Shown here in pieces: positions 35,231 through 43,257 of a stretch of DNA of 64,000 bases (position 1 is the stretch's first letter; each line of letters starts with the position of its first letter). The notes below the pieces were generated by a model. It was not told the origin of the DNA. It worked only from the letters and a program-made list of their open reading frames with translations, and searched no databases. The stretch comes from CAZHEV01 sp964531335 [NCBI: uncultured bacterium] (GTDB taxonomy: Bacteria; Eisenbacteria; RBG-16-71-46; CAZHEV01): assembly GCA_964531335.1 (NCBI GenBank), contig CAZHEV010000013.1, positions 26,438 to 90,437 on the forward strand, written 5' to 3'. A program made the translations under genes and the position numbers.

Positions 35231-36132
35231 AAGACACCGATATAGACCGCGGGAGTGACGGGAGCAGGGACGCCGATATAGACCGCGGGAGTGACGGGAG
35301 TGAGCGGAAGGACGCGCGCGGCATCGTGCGCGAAGAATACGGCAAGATCGCCCGGCAGGGCGGCTCCTGCTGCGGGCCGTCACCTTGCTGTGGAGGCGCT
35401 TCCGCTGATTCGGTCGCCGCGAAAGTGGGCTACAGCCAAGAAGAGCTCGCCGGGCTGCCGCATGGAGCTAACATGGGGCTCTCCTGCGGGAACCCGGTCG
35501 CGATCGCGTCGCTGCGGCCGGGGGAAGTCGTGCTCGACCTGGGCGCGGGGGGCGGCTTCGACGTGTTCCTTGCAGCCCGCAAGGTGGGCCCTTCGGGACG
35601 CGCCATCGGCGTGGACATGACGCCGGACATGGTGGACAAGGCCCGCCGCAACGCGGAGTCCTTCAGAAGTGCGACGGGGCTCGACAACGTCGAGTTCCGT
35701 CTGGGCGAAATAGAGCACCTGCCCGTGGCGGACGCGTGCATAGACGTGGTAATCTCCAACTGCGTCATCAACCTCTCGCCGGACAAGCCTCAGGTGTGGG
35801 CGGAGATCGCGCGCGTCCTCAAGCCCGGTGGACGGGTATCCGTCTCCGACCTGGCGCTCCTGCGGCCGCTGCCGGACGCGGTGCGTGAGTCGGCGCAGGC
35901 CTTGGTCGGCTGCATGGCGGGGGCCGTGCCGGTGGATGAGACGCGCGAGATGACGCGGGAGGCCGGACTTACAGAGGCCGTCTTTGAAACCAATTCCGAC
36001 TACGTGGATCAGATGGCCGAGTGGTCCGACGCAACCTACCGCGAGATCGCCGCGGGGCTGCCGCCGGGGGCCCGGCCGAGCGACTTCGTGACCAGCATGA
36101 ACGTCACGGCGTCCAAGCCCGTTACGGAATAG
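35227..36132 (+). CDS. arsM: Arsenite S-adenosylmethionine methyltransferase
   Basis: A 301-residue ArsM that methylates As(III). SAM-binding motif [11 protein letters not shown] (about 102-112) and the three arsenic-binding cysteines Cys87 (G-L-S-C-G-N-P), Cys179 (I-S-N-C-V-I-N-L-S) and Cys229 (V-G-C-M-A-G-A) are present, plus an N-terminal [10 protein letters not shown] cluster. The first 26 residues contain a 12-residue direct duplication that is not part of the fold. It follows arsC by a 4-bp overlap and precedes acr3 by 10 bp. Confidence 0.93.
   Translation: MKDTDIDRGSDGSRDADIDRGSDGSERKDARGIVREEYGKIARQGGSCCGPSPCCGGASADSVAAKVGYSQEELAGLPHGANMGLSCGNPVAIASLRPGEVVLDLGAGGGFDVFLAARKVGPSGRAIGVDMTPDMVDKARRNAESFRSATGLDNVEFRLGEIEHLPVADACIDVVISNCVINLSPDKPQVWAEIARVLKPGGRVSVSDLALLRPLPDAVRESAQALVGCMAGAVPVDETREMTREAGLTEAVFETNSDYVDQMAEWSDATYREIAAGLPPGARPSDFVTSMNVTASKPVTE
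35239..35300 (+). repeat. 36-bp-period direct duplication at the 5' end of arsM
   Basis: A 26-bp sequence starting GATATAGACCGCGGGAGTGA occurs identically at 35239-35264 and 35275-35300. The 36-bp period keeps the frame and duplicates D-I-D-R-G-S-D-G-S in ArsM. Confidence 0.9.
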
Positions 36133-36142
36133 GAGTGCGACG

Positions 36143-37333
36143 ATGGCGACTGAAGCGTGCATCAAGAAGGAGGCCAAGGGCCTCAGCGCGTTTGAGAGAT
36201 ACCTGACGGCCTGGGTGGCGCTCTGCATCGTGGCGGGGATCGCGCTCGGCAAGGTAGCGCCGGGCGTGGCTACTTTTCTGGACGGGTTGGCGATCTACGT
36301 CGACGAGGCCCCGGTCGTCTCCATTCCCATCGCCGTCTGCCTGTTCTTCATGATGTACCCCATCATGGTGAAGATCGACTTCGCGGAGGTCCTAAAGGCC
36401 GGCAAGAACGCGAAGCCCGTGGGCCTTACGCTCTTCGTAAACTGGGCGATCAAGCCCTTCACCATGTACGCCATCTCGGTCTTGTTCCTCGGCGTGCTGT
36501 TCCGGGGGCTGATAGGTGCGGACGCCGTGGATCTGGTAAAAATGCCGCTCGGCCTCGACCTGCCCGTGGGGGCGGAGCACGGGGTGGGCAAGGTCGTGAT
36601 CGCAGACGGGGTCAGGATGCTCGAGGTGCCGCTGTGGCGCAGCTACCTCGCCGGCTGCATCCTGCTCGGCATCGCGCCCTGCACGGCGATGGTGCTCGTC
36701 TGGGGGTTCCTGGCCAAGGGGAACGACGGCCATACCCTCGTCATGGTGGCGATCAACTCGCTGACAATGCTGTTTCTCTACGGCCCGCTTGGAGGTTTTC
36801 TGCTCGGCGTCGGAAGGCTGCCCGTGCCGTGGCAGGCGCTCCTTCTTTCCATCGGCGTCTATGTCGCGCTGCCGCTCGTGGCCGGATATGCGTCCAGGAG
36901 ACTCATCGTTCGCGCCAGGGGAGAGGAGTGGTTCAAGGAGAGATTCCTGCACGTGATGACGCCGGTCACCATCACGGCGCTCCTTGTGACCCTGGTCTTG
37001 CTCTTCTCCTTCAAGGGCGAGACGATCATGTCCAACCCTTTGACGATCCTGTGGATCGCCATCCCGCTTTTCATCCAGACCAACCTGATATTCTGGATCA
37101 CCTACGGACTGGCCAGGGGGCTGCGTCTTGAGTACCGTGACGCCGCGCCTTCGGCGATGATCGGAGCCTCGAATCACTTCGAGGTCGCCATCGCGACGGC
37201 GACCATGCTCTTCGGGCTTTCCTCGGGGGCGGCGCTTGCAACCGTGGTCGGGGTGCTCATCGAGGTGCCCGTGATGCTGATGCTGGTCCGGATCTGCCTT
37301 CGCACCAGCGGATGGTTCCGTGCGCCCTCGTGA
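36143..37333 (+). CDS. acr3: Acr3-type arsenite efflux permease
   Basis: A 396-residue ten-helix arsenite/H+ antiporter of the BART superfamily. The essential helix-4 cysteine is Cys180 in [13 protein letters not shown]; other family segments are [11 protein letters not shown] and [11 protein letters not shown] (with the conserved Glu). GGAG precedes the ATG by about 8 nt. It is the last intact gene of the ars operon and exports arsenite made by ArsC. Its 3' end abuts a degraded convergent TauE/SafE gene. Confidence 0.95.
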   Translation: MATEACIKKEAKGLSAFERYLTAWVALCIVAGIALGKVAPGVATFLDGLAIYVDEAPVVSIPIAVCLFFMMYPIMVKIDFAEVLKAGKNAKPVGLTLFVNWAIKPFTMYAISVLFLGVLFRGLIGADAVDLVKMPLGLDLPVGAEHGVGKVVIADGVRMLEVPLWRSYLAGCILLGIAPCTAMVLVWGFLAKGNDGHTLVMVAINSLTMLFLYGPLGGFLLGVGRLPVPWQALLLSIGVYVALPLVAGYASRRLIVRARGEEWFKERFLHVMTPVTITALLVTLVLLFSFKGETIMSNPLTILWIAIPLFIQTNLIFWITYGLARGLRLEYRDAAPSAMIGASNHFEVAIATATMLFGLSSGAALATVVGVLIEVPVMLMLVRICLRTSGWFRAPS

Positions 37334-37849
37334 CCCGTACCCGGGCTAATCGCGGCAGCGCGCCCTGGTGGCCGGAAAGACCGCCGAAGAAGCCCGAGAG
37401 TGATCCGCCGAGAAAGAGATATCTGCGGTCGAATTTGAGATCCCGCACTCGGGGCAGCAGCTCGAACAGTGAGAACGCAAGCATGAGTGCTCCCATGACC
37501 AGCTTGATAGGGGTGATGACGGCCGTTCGATCCCCCAGCTCATACCTTGCGATTTCTCCGCGATTTCTCCGAAATGGGCCACCCATCCCAGTGCGGCGGC
37601 GCCGGCGAAGGCCGCCGCGACGGCGGGGATGCCGAACCTGGTGACCAGGGACAGGTTCGCGTGCTTTCCCACCACGGCGACTTTGAAGGCGTTGTTCGCT
37701 CCGTGAACCACCGCCGTGGCCCCAACGGCGACTTCGACCGGGAAGAACAGAGCGAATACCGGCAGGAGAAGTGTCCCCAGACCGAACCCGGAGTACAGAG
37801 TCAGTGCCGAGGCGAAAAACGCGACGGATGCGACCAGTGCCGGCTCCAT
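37334..37849 (-). pseudogene. TauE/SafE-family permease, frameshifted and truncated
   Basis: The start (ATG 37849, GGGAGG upstream) encodes a typical N-terminal half (G-F-G-L-G-T-L-L-L-P, F-P-V-E-V-A-V-G-A-T-A, H-G-A-N-N-A-F-K). The frame then breaks at an exact 11-bp tandem duplication, CGATTTCTCCG, at 37550-37571. Removing one copy restores the frame and the expected continuation (P-I-K-L-V-M-G, F-F-G-G-L-S-G-H-Q-G-A). The gene also ends about 75 residues early, where acr3 begins. Intact relatives export sulfite or organosulfonates. Confidence 0.85.
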
Positions 37850-37866
37850 CTCATCCTCCCAACCGG

Positions 37867-39282
37867 TCAAGCTGCGGGCCAAATCCAGACTACGAGTACT
37901 GAAACGAACAAGATGGAGGAAACCAGGAGCCCGGAACGCGCCGCTGCGAGCGAGTCTGCGGGGATGTCGCGCATCCATCGCGATGCCCGCCACGCGAGCA
38001 GGATCGCCACTGCGAGCATCGCCCATCCGACGGTCGAGAGGCCGAGCAGTCCCGCAGGCATGGCGATTCCGTGGTCTCCGATTTGTCGGAAGGTTTCCAT
38101 CCCATTCGGATCGCTAACCGCCAGAGGCAGGTAGCCGCCCCATGAAGCGACTTTGGCTGCGGCCTTTGAGACGTGCGCCGCGGCTACGACCGGAGCCGCT
38201 CCCGTCGCGGCGGCGAGCAGAAGCGTCCGAAGACCGCCGCGGTGGCCCATGAGGTAGCCCAGCAGGGAGACGGCGGCCCACACCAGAATGGGGAAAATGA
38301 CAAGGAACCACAAAGCCTCGAACCATCCGAATTCAACCATCGGCAGGAGGGAGTTCAGCCGCTTCGGCACGGCGTGAAATCCGGCGTCGAGCCACTTTAC
38401 TTCTCCTATGACTTCATGCGCCACGAAGCCGAGAGCGACCAGCACGAAAGCGGCCTCGAACGGCAGGAGCAAAGACCTGCGCCGGATCGGCGAGTCGGAT
38501 CGCGCAAGACCGAACCCCATGTTGTCGTAGGGACAGACCTTGGCGCATTGGAGGCAGAGCACGCAGCCGTCGGACGGTTTGCGCCGAAAGGGTGCCAATA
38601 GCGACGGGCAGCTTCGCTTGTCAAAGCGGTCGCGGTTCGCGGGACGAATACAATCCTTGGTGCCGCAGGAGTCGCAGAGGGATGGATCGCGGGCCTCAAG
38701 CTGGATCGGGGTGTAGCGGCCGTACACGGAGAGCAGCGCTCCGGCAGGGCAGAAAGCGCGGCAGAATGAGCGGTGATCGCTGAAGACCAGCCCCGCGACA
38801 AACGCCGTAGCTGCCAACAGGAGAAGAAAGATCGACGTGTAGTGCGGCATTCTATGGATGGAGAATCCCGCGACCAGAAGTTGGAGCAGGAGGTAGATGG
38901 TTACGATAATCCAGCCGGCCCGCAGGAACCTCCCCAGCCGTGGGCGCGGCCGTCCGGCTCTGCCGGCGATGGCGTTGCCGATCCGGTTGACCATCTCCAA
39001 TGGACAGACCGTGCACCAAGCCCGTCCAAAACCCAACGCAATCGCGATCATCAGCGGCCACCAAAGCCCCCAGACGACCAGAGTGGTGAGGTTCGTCTTT
39101 CGCAGGGTCAGCAGCTCATCGTCCTTCATGCCGGTACCGATGCCCAGTCCGTTTATTGCCAACAAGGCGACCGCGACCAGGGCAAGCGCTTGCATCGTCA
39201 CCGGAAACGCAGCGGACATGAGAAAGCGGCGCACAGGCTTCCATCTTAAGACGTCGAATCTCACTTGGGATTTTTCGGTCAT
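37867..39282 (-). CDS. NapH/CcoG-like polyferredoxin membrane protein
   Basis: A 471-residue membrane protein with about ten helices and two ferredoxin-like stretches. Redox motifs include C-T-V-C-P-L-E (about residue 89), C-R-A-F-C-P-A-G-A (about 175) and C-V-L-C-L-Q-C-A-K-V-C-P (about 248), with C-D-S-C-G-T-K-D-C between. Such proteins feed quinol electrons to periplasmic reductases. The start is ATG 39282, where it overlaps the stop of a PadR fragment as ATGA. It could serve arsenate or sulfur respiration nearby, but nothing fixes its partner. Confidence 0.8.
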   Translation of the reverse strand: MTEKSQVRFDVLRWKPVRRFLMSAAFPVTMQALALVAVALLAINGLGIGTGMKDDELLTLRKTNLTTLVVWGLWWPLMIAIALGFGRAWCTVCPLEMVNRIGNAIAGRAGRPRPRLGRFLRAGWIIVTIYLLLQLLVAGFSIHRMPHYTSIFLLLLAATAFVAGLVFSDHRSFCRAFCPAGALLSVYGRYTPIQLEARDPSLCDSCGTKDCIRPANRDRFDKRSCPSLLAPFRRKPSDGCVLCLQCAKVCPYDNMGFGLARSDSPIRRRSLLLPFEAAFVLVALGFVAHEVIGEVKWLDAGFHAVPKRLNSLLPMVEFGWFEALWFLVIFPILVWAAVSLLGYLMGHRGGLRTLLLAAATGAAPVVAAAHVSKAAAKVASWGGYLPLAVSDPNGMETFRQIGDHGIAMPAGLLGLSTVGWAMLAVAILLAWRASRWMRDIPADSLAAARSGLLVSSILFVSVLVVWIWPAA

Positions 39283-39452
39283 TGTCCGTACCGTCCGCCG
39301 TCTTCTCCGAGCACTATCTCGCGGTGGAGCTCCTCGATCTGTGCGCGCAGGTGGGCGAGCACTTTCCGGCCGTTCTCGGTCGGCGAATATTTCCTCCTGG
39401 CTCGCAGGCCGCTTCCGGGGTCGGTCTTGCACTTGATCCAGCCGCGATCTTC
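39279..39452 (-). pseudogene. C-terminal fragment of a PadR-family regulator
   Basis: The last about 57 codons match the winged-helix end of PadR regulators (E-D-R-G-W-I-K-C, D-P-G-S-G, R-R-K-Y-S-P-T-E-N-G-R-K-V-L). The DNA-binding N-terminus and any start site are missing: upstream the frame runs into sequence from unrelated genes. The stop overlaps the downstream membrane-protein start (ATGA), showing that the two were once an operon. Confidence 0.65.
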
Positions 39453-39463
39453 CTGACCACCAA

Positions 39464-39514
39464 GCTCGTCGAATCGTTCCCCGGCCTGGACTTCTCCCTT
39501 GCCGGGCCGGGCAT
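39464..39514 (+). pseudogene. 51-bp scrap of an ABC exporter ATPase gene
   Basis: This block is about 82 percent identical to 51565-51615, inside the ABC ATPase gene downstream, and in the same relative frame encodes G-L-D-F-S-L-A-G-P-G with mostly synonymous differences. It is wedged between the PadR remnant and the cysteine desulfurase gene and has no surrounding coding sequence. Confidence 0.6.
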
Positions 39515-39535
39515 GTCCCAGGGCTGCCGGCTTTC

Positions 39536-40681
39536 TCATGGGCGCCCTGGGCCGGCGAGGCTCTTCCACGCCTTGCTCAACAGTACCACCGCTTGGCGGA
39601 CATCGTCGCTCGTCGTCGCCCGACCGAGTGAGAGGCGAACGGAGCCGAGCGCGTCCTCGGCGGTGAGGCCCATGGCAAGTAGCACCGCCGAGGGAGCCTC
39701 CCCGCCCTCGTGGCACGCCGAGCCCGTCGACGCGGCGAGCCCCGGGGCGCCGCCGAGCACGGCGCTGCCGCGCACGCCGGGAAACGTCACGTTCAGAGTG
39801 TTGGGCAGCCCCAGCGCCTCGTGGCCGTTGAGCGCGATACCCGGGATTTTTGCCCGCAATAGCAACAATAGCTCGTCCCGCAGAGCCCGGGCCCGCGCCG
39901 ATTCCTTCGCCAGAGACCTGATCGCAATCTCGCATGCCGCGCCGAGCCCGACTATCGATGCCACGTTCTCGGTGCCCGGCCGCAGGCCTCGCTCGTGACC
40001 GGCGCCGCGCAGCACCGGCTCCACGGTCACCCCATCGCGGACGTACAGCGCCCCGACGCCCTTCGGGGCGTAGAGCTTGTGTCCTGCGATGGACAGGAGG
40101 TCCACGCCGAGTTCATCCACTTGTACGTCGATCTTGCCCACTGACTGGGCCGCGTCGGTGTGCAGCAGGGATCCGGCGTCGTGAACCGCTCGCCTCACCT
40201 CGGCGATCGGCTGGAGCGTGCCGGTCTCGTTGTTGGCGTGCATCAGCGTAACGAGAACGGTCTCCTCGGTCAGTGCCCGGCGCACATCCTCCTCTCGGAC
40301 ACGTCCGGTCTCGTCGACCCCCAGCCAGGTGACTGCCAAGCCGCTTCGTTCGAGCAGCCTGCAGGGGTTAGCAGTCGCCGGATGCTCGACGACCGAAGTG
40401 ACGATGTGCTTCCTGTCCGGGCGGGAGGCCGCCGCACCCCGGATCGCGAGGTTGTTCGCCTCGGTGCCGCCCGACGTGAACACGATCTCGGCGGGCGCGG
40501 CGCCGATGAGCGAGGCGACGCGCGCCCGCGCGGCCTCGACCGCTTCGTGCGCCCGTCGTCCGTACGCGTGACCGCTCGACGGGTTGCCGAAGTGCTCCCG
40601 CAGGTACGGCAGCATCTCGTCCACGACCTCGGGCAGGAGCGGAGTGGACGCGTTGTGATCGAGGTAGATGGGATCGCTCAT
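39536..40681 (-). CDS. Cysteine desulfurase (NifS/IscS class)
   Basis: A 381-residue PLP enzyme that takes sulfur from cysteine, leaving a persulfide and alanine. The start is typical (Y-L-D-H-N-A-S-T-P). The PLP lysine is in S-I-A-G-H-K-L-Y-A-P-K-G, and the catalytic-loop cysteine in S-T-G-S-A-C-H-E-G. H-T-D-A-A-Q-S-V-G-K is the cofactor segment. The ATG at 40681 follows GAGGGGGAG. Members of this class can also provide selenium, relevant to the candidate Sec gene at 33.2 kb; that link is speculative. It follows a porin, a DsrE-like and an ArsR-rhodanese gene on the same strand. Confidence 0.93.
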   Translation of the reverse strand: MSDPIYLDHNASTPLLPEVVDEMLPYLREHFGNPSSGHAYGRRAHEAVEAARARVASLIGAAPAEIVFTSGGTEANNLAIRGAAASRPDRKHIVTSVVEHPATANPCRLLERSGLAVTWLGVDETGRVREEDVRRALTEETVLVTLMHANNETGTLQPIAEVRRAVHDAGSLLHTDAAQSVGKIDVQVDELGVDLLSIAGHKLYAPKGVGALYVRDGVTVEPVLRGAGHERGLRPGTENVASIVGLGAACEIAIRSLAKESARARALRDELLLLLRAKIPGIALNGHEALGLPNTLNVTFPGVRGSAVLGGAPGLAASTGSACHEGGEAPSAVLLAMGLTAEDALGSVRLSLGRATTSDDVRQAVVLLSKAWKSLAGPGRP

Positions 40682-40847
40682 GACTCCCCCTCTTGCGATG
40701 TTCTCTTGTATGCAGCGGCCGCGACGAACGCGGCGCCGGGCGTGATGGTGGCAGCCGGCATGTGATCGAGCGGCGCGGAACGGCGCCGCCCGTCGCGAGC
40801 CCGCGTGTCGCGCCGGCACGCGTACGTCCTCGGGAGCATCGCCTGCA

Positions 40848-42059
40848 TCACAGCCCGGTCGCGAGCTGCACGGTCACCACGAGGTGATCCTGCAGCGCCG
40901 CCGCGCTAGGGTCTCCTTCCCGCTGCCCTACGTAGGTGCCTTCCACACTGAGCTTGTTGGCGTGGCCCGAGAAGAAGTAGTTCAAGCCGAGGCCGCCGAC
41001 ATGAGTGTTGTGGTCGCTGTCATCGACGTGAATCAACTCGTAACGCGCGAAGGGCTGAAGCCGACCGGGTCCGACTTCGCCCGATATAAGGTAGCCGCCC
41101 CTGAAAGACACGACGTCGGCCTCGGTCCCGGGGGAGAGGGCCGTGAAGTTGACGGTGCCGGGAGCGCCGCGGATGTTAATGTAGGACCCAACCAGCGTCA
41201 ATCCTCCTCCGCCGCCGATGGGCCGGTCGTAGTGGACGTCGGCGGTCCATGAGAAATAGTCGTCTTCGCCTGTATCGAAGGTGAGCTGCTGGGAGTCAAA
41301 GCCGCCGCCGATTGATAGGACCTGCCGTTTGCCGAGGTAGGTGCCCTGGTTGAACCAGCCGGTCTCGGGCTCCAAAAGAGACAGGCTCAAGCGCCCCGCG
41401 ATGCGAGGGGCGCCGCCGGGATTGCGGGTCTCGTCGTCCACGCCGTCGGCGACCATGAGGCGATACTGCGCGAGCCCGCCCTCGATGTTTCCCCACAGTG
41501 TGGCGCCGTCATCGCGGCCGACCGTGCTCGGGTAGAAGATCCCCCCGCGATATCCGCCCTGAATCCAGTCCAGATCGGTGGTGAGGAGCGCCTTGGTCGA
41601 GGTCGTTCCGTAGTTTCGAGTGAAGGGGATGTACATCCGCCCGACCTGGAGCTGCATCGCGCCCTCAAGGAGTTTGACGTAGACCCATCCGTCTCGAAGT
41701 GCGAGCCCGGTGCCAAGGCCCACGCCGGGTTTGTCCAGGCCCCTCTGTCCGAAACGGTCCCCGGCGATGTGGACGAAGAAACCGTACCAGGGGGTCGCCG
41801 TGCCGTTCACGGACAGGTACACTCGCCGCAGCAAGAAGTCGTGGAGATCCTGATCCGCGTCGCCGTCCGATGCGTCCTGTACGTACTGGTACCATCCCTG
41901 CGCCCACAGACCGATGCTCAATGAGCGGTCTCCGTCGCGATATATCTCCTCTGCAAAAGCGGCGCCGGAGGCACCGAGCGCCAGTAGAACGGCCAGACCT
42001 GCCGCGACGGGCACGGTCCTCGACTTGCGGCTGCGAAATGTTTGTCTTGGTCTGCCCAT
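40848..42059 (-). CDS. Porin, phosphate-selective O/P-like
   Basis: A 403-residue outer-membrane barrel with a clear signal peptide (about 1-36, ending G-A-A-F-A). Porin O/P-like segments are R-R-V-Y-L-S-V-N-G, L-Q-V-G-R-M-Y-I-P-F-T-R and the C-terminal barrel strands with alternating residues. GGAGG precedes ATG 42059. It lies 13 bp behind the DsrE-like gene and probably imports an anion for the sulfur-handling proteins of this operon. Confidence 0.82.
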   Translation of the reverse strand: MGRPRQTFRSRKSRTVPVAAGLAVLLALGASGAAFAEEIYRDGDRSLSIGLWAQGWYQYVQDASDGDADQDLHDFLLRRVYLSVNGTATPWYGFFVHIAGDRFGQRGLDKPGVGLGTGLALRDGWVYVKLLEGAMQLQVGRMYIPFTRNYGTTSTKALLTTDLDWIQGGYRGGIFYPSTVGRDDGATLWGNIEGGLAQYRLMVADGVDDETRNPGGAPRIAGRLSLSLLEPETGWFNQGTYLGKRQVLSIGGGFDSQQLTFDTGEDDYFSWTADVHYDRPIGGGGGLTLVGSYINIRGAPGTVNFTALSPGTEADVVSFRGGYLISGEVGPGRLQPFARYELIHVDDSDHNTHVGGLGLNYFFSGHANKLSVEGTYVGQREGDPSAAALQDHLVVTVQLATGL

Positions 42060-42072
42060 GCTCGATCCTCCG

Positions 42073-42426
42073 TCAAAACACCAGGATTCGGTCGGCCCAC
42101 AGGGTCCACTCGGTAAGCTGGTCGAGGGATCCGCGTTTCGTTCCCTCGGCGAGATCGTCGAGCGCGAGGCCGCGGGCGTCCATACAATTGGCGCAGACAC
42201 CGATCTCGCCCTTCTTGTTGCTGACCGCGCGCAGCATGCGCTCGAGGTTGTAATACCCGTTGGGGGTCTGCTGCCCGGCCCTGGCGCAACTTGCCGCGTC
42301 GCCCATGAGGAAGACGCGGACCTCTTCTCCCTCGCGCTTGACGAGGGAGCCCGCCAGGCGCAGGCCGTTGTAGCTCCGTTCAGTGCCGTAGGGCGCGTCG
42401 TTCAGAATAAAGAGGGTTTTGCTCAT
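42073..42426 (-). CDS. DsrE/DsrF-like sulfur-relay protein
   Basis: A 117-residue DsrE-like protein. The N-terminus is L-F-I-L-N-D-A-P-Y-G-T-E; cysteines lie at A-A-S-C-A-R (about 47) and I-G-V-C-A-N-C-M-D-A-R (about 77-80). Family members carry persulfides between sulfur enzymes. The start overlaps the ArsR-rhodanese stop by 4 bp, so both are co-translated; the regulator's rhodanese domain also binds sulfur. Confidence 0.82.
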   Translation of the reverse strand: MSKTLFILNDAPYGTERSYNGLRLAGSLVKREGEEVRVFLMGDAASCARAGQQTPNGYYNLERMLRAVSNKKGEIGVCANCMDARGLALDDLAEGTKRGSLDQLTEWTLWADRILVF

Positions 42427-43106
42427 GATTGGTCCTCGATAGCATTGGTTTCGACGGCCAGACCGCGGGCGCGCCAGTCGGTCACTCCCTCCTCCATTCG
42501 GATGGCGTAAAAGCCTTTTTCGCGAAGCGCCTCGACGGCCTGCACGGATAGCACGCAGTAGGGCCCCCGGCAGTAGGCGACGATGTCTTTATCCTTGGGA
42601 AGCTCGGCCAATCTGGATTCAAGCTCCGTCAGGGGAATCGATATCGCTCCCGGGATGTGGCCTGCGCTGTACTCCTCGACGGGCCGCACGTCGATTACCG
42701 TGACGCTCTTGCTTCGAACGCGCTCTATCAGTTGCGCGCGATCGACGGCCTCGAGTCCTTCCCGACCGTCGAGGAAGCGACGAGTGATCTGTTCGATGTC
42801 GGCGAGCCGCTTCTCTGCAAGGAGGCGCATGCTTCGGAAAAAGTCACATACCGCCAAGTCGGCGATCTTATAGGTGACGTAGAGTCCCTCCTTGCGGCCC
42901 TCGATGAGGCTTGCTCCACGCAGGACGTGCAGATGGCGGGAGGCGTTGGCGACCGTCAGGCCGGATTCTTTGGCCAGCGCCTCGACGGTCCTCGGGCCCT
43001 GGCAGATAAGATCCAGCAGCTCCAGCCGTTTGGGGCTGGAGACGGCCCTTCCGATCCGCGAAAACTGCTCGTAGATATCGTCTTTGAAGCGCCTGTTGGG
43101 GTTCAT
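42423..43106 (-). CDS. ArsR-type regulator fused to a rhodanese domain
   Basis: A 227-residue fusion: an ArsR-like winged helix (about 10-90; A-N-A-S-R-H-L-H-V-L-R recognition helix) and a rhodanese domain (about 120-215; V-I-D-V-R-P-V-E-E-Y and active-site loop Y-C-R-G-P-Y-C). No ArsR C-x-C metal site is present in the first helix, so the likely signal is a sulfane-sulfur or thiol species sensed by the rhodanese Cys rather than a metal. It leads an operon of DsrE, porin and cysteine desulfurase genes. Confidence 0.9.
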   Translation of the reverse strand: MNPNRRFKDDIYEQFSRIGRAVSSPKRLELLDLICQGPRTVEALAKESGLTVANASRHLHVLRGASLIEGRKEGLYVTYKIADLAVCDFFRSMRLLAEKRLADIEQITRRFLDGREGLEAVDRAQLIERVRSKSVTVIDVRPVEEYSAGHIPGAISIPLTELESRLAELPKDKDIVAYCRGPYCVLSVQAVEALREKGFYAIRMEEGVTDWRARGLAVETNAIEDQS

Positions 43107-43146
43107 GGTAGCCCTTTCTTCTTGTGCTACTCAAGCGAATAAGCAA

Positions 43147-43175
43147 GTAATAGAATAATCTGGCGTCCGTGTCAA
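43147..43175 (-). promoter_or_regulatory. Predicted promoter of the ArsR-rhodanese operon
   Basis: On the minus strand TTGACA (43170-43175) and TATTAC (43147-43152) are 17 bp apart, about 40 bp before the start codon. An imperfect inverted repeat, TACT ... AGTA with AAGC cores, spans 43128-43149 and could be the operator. Confidence 0.55.
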
Positions 43176-43257
43176 GACGAAAGATGGTTGTTGCTGGGAA
43201 CGCTTGTTCCTCATCTTTTTTCGCCGCACCCGCGCGAACACCTTCGGTCTCAGGGCG

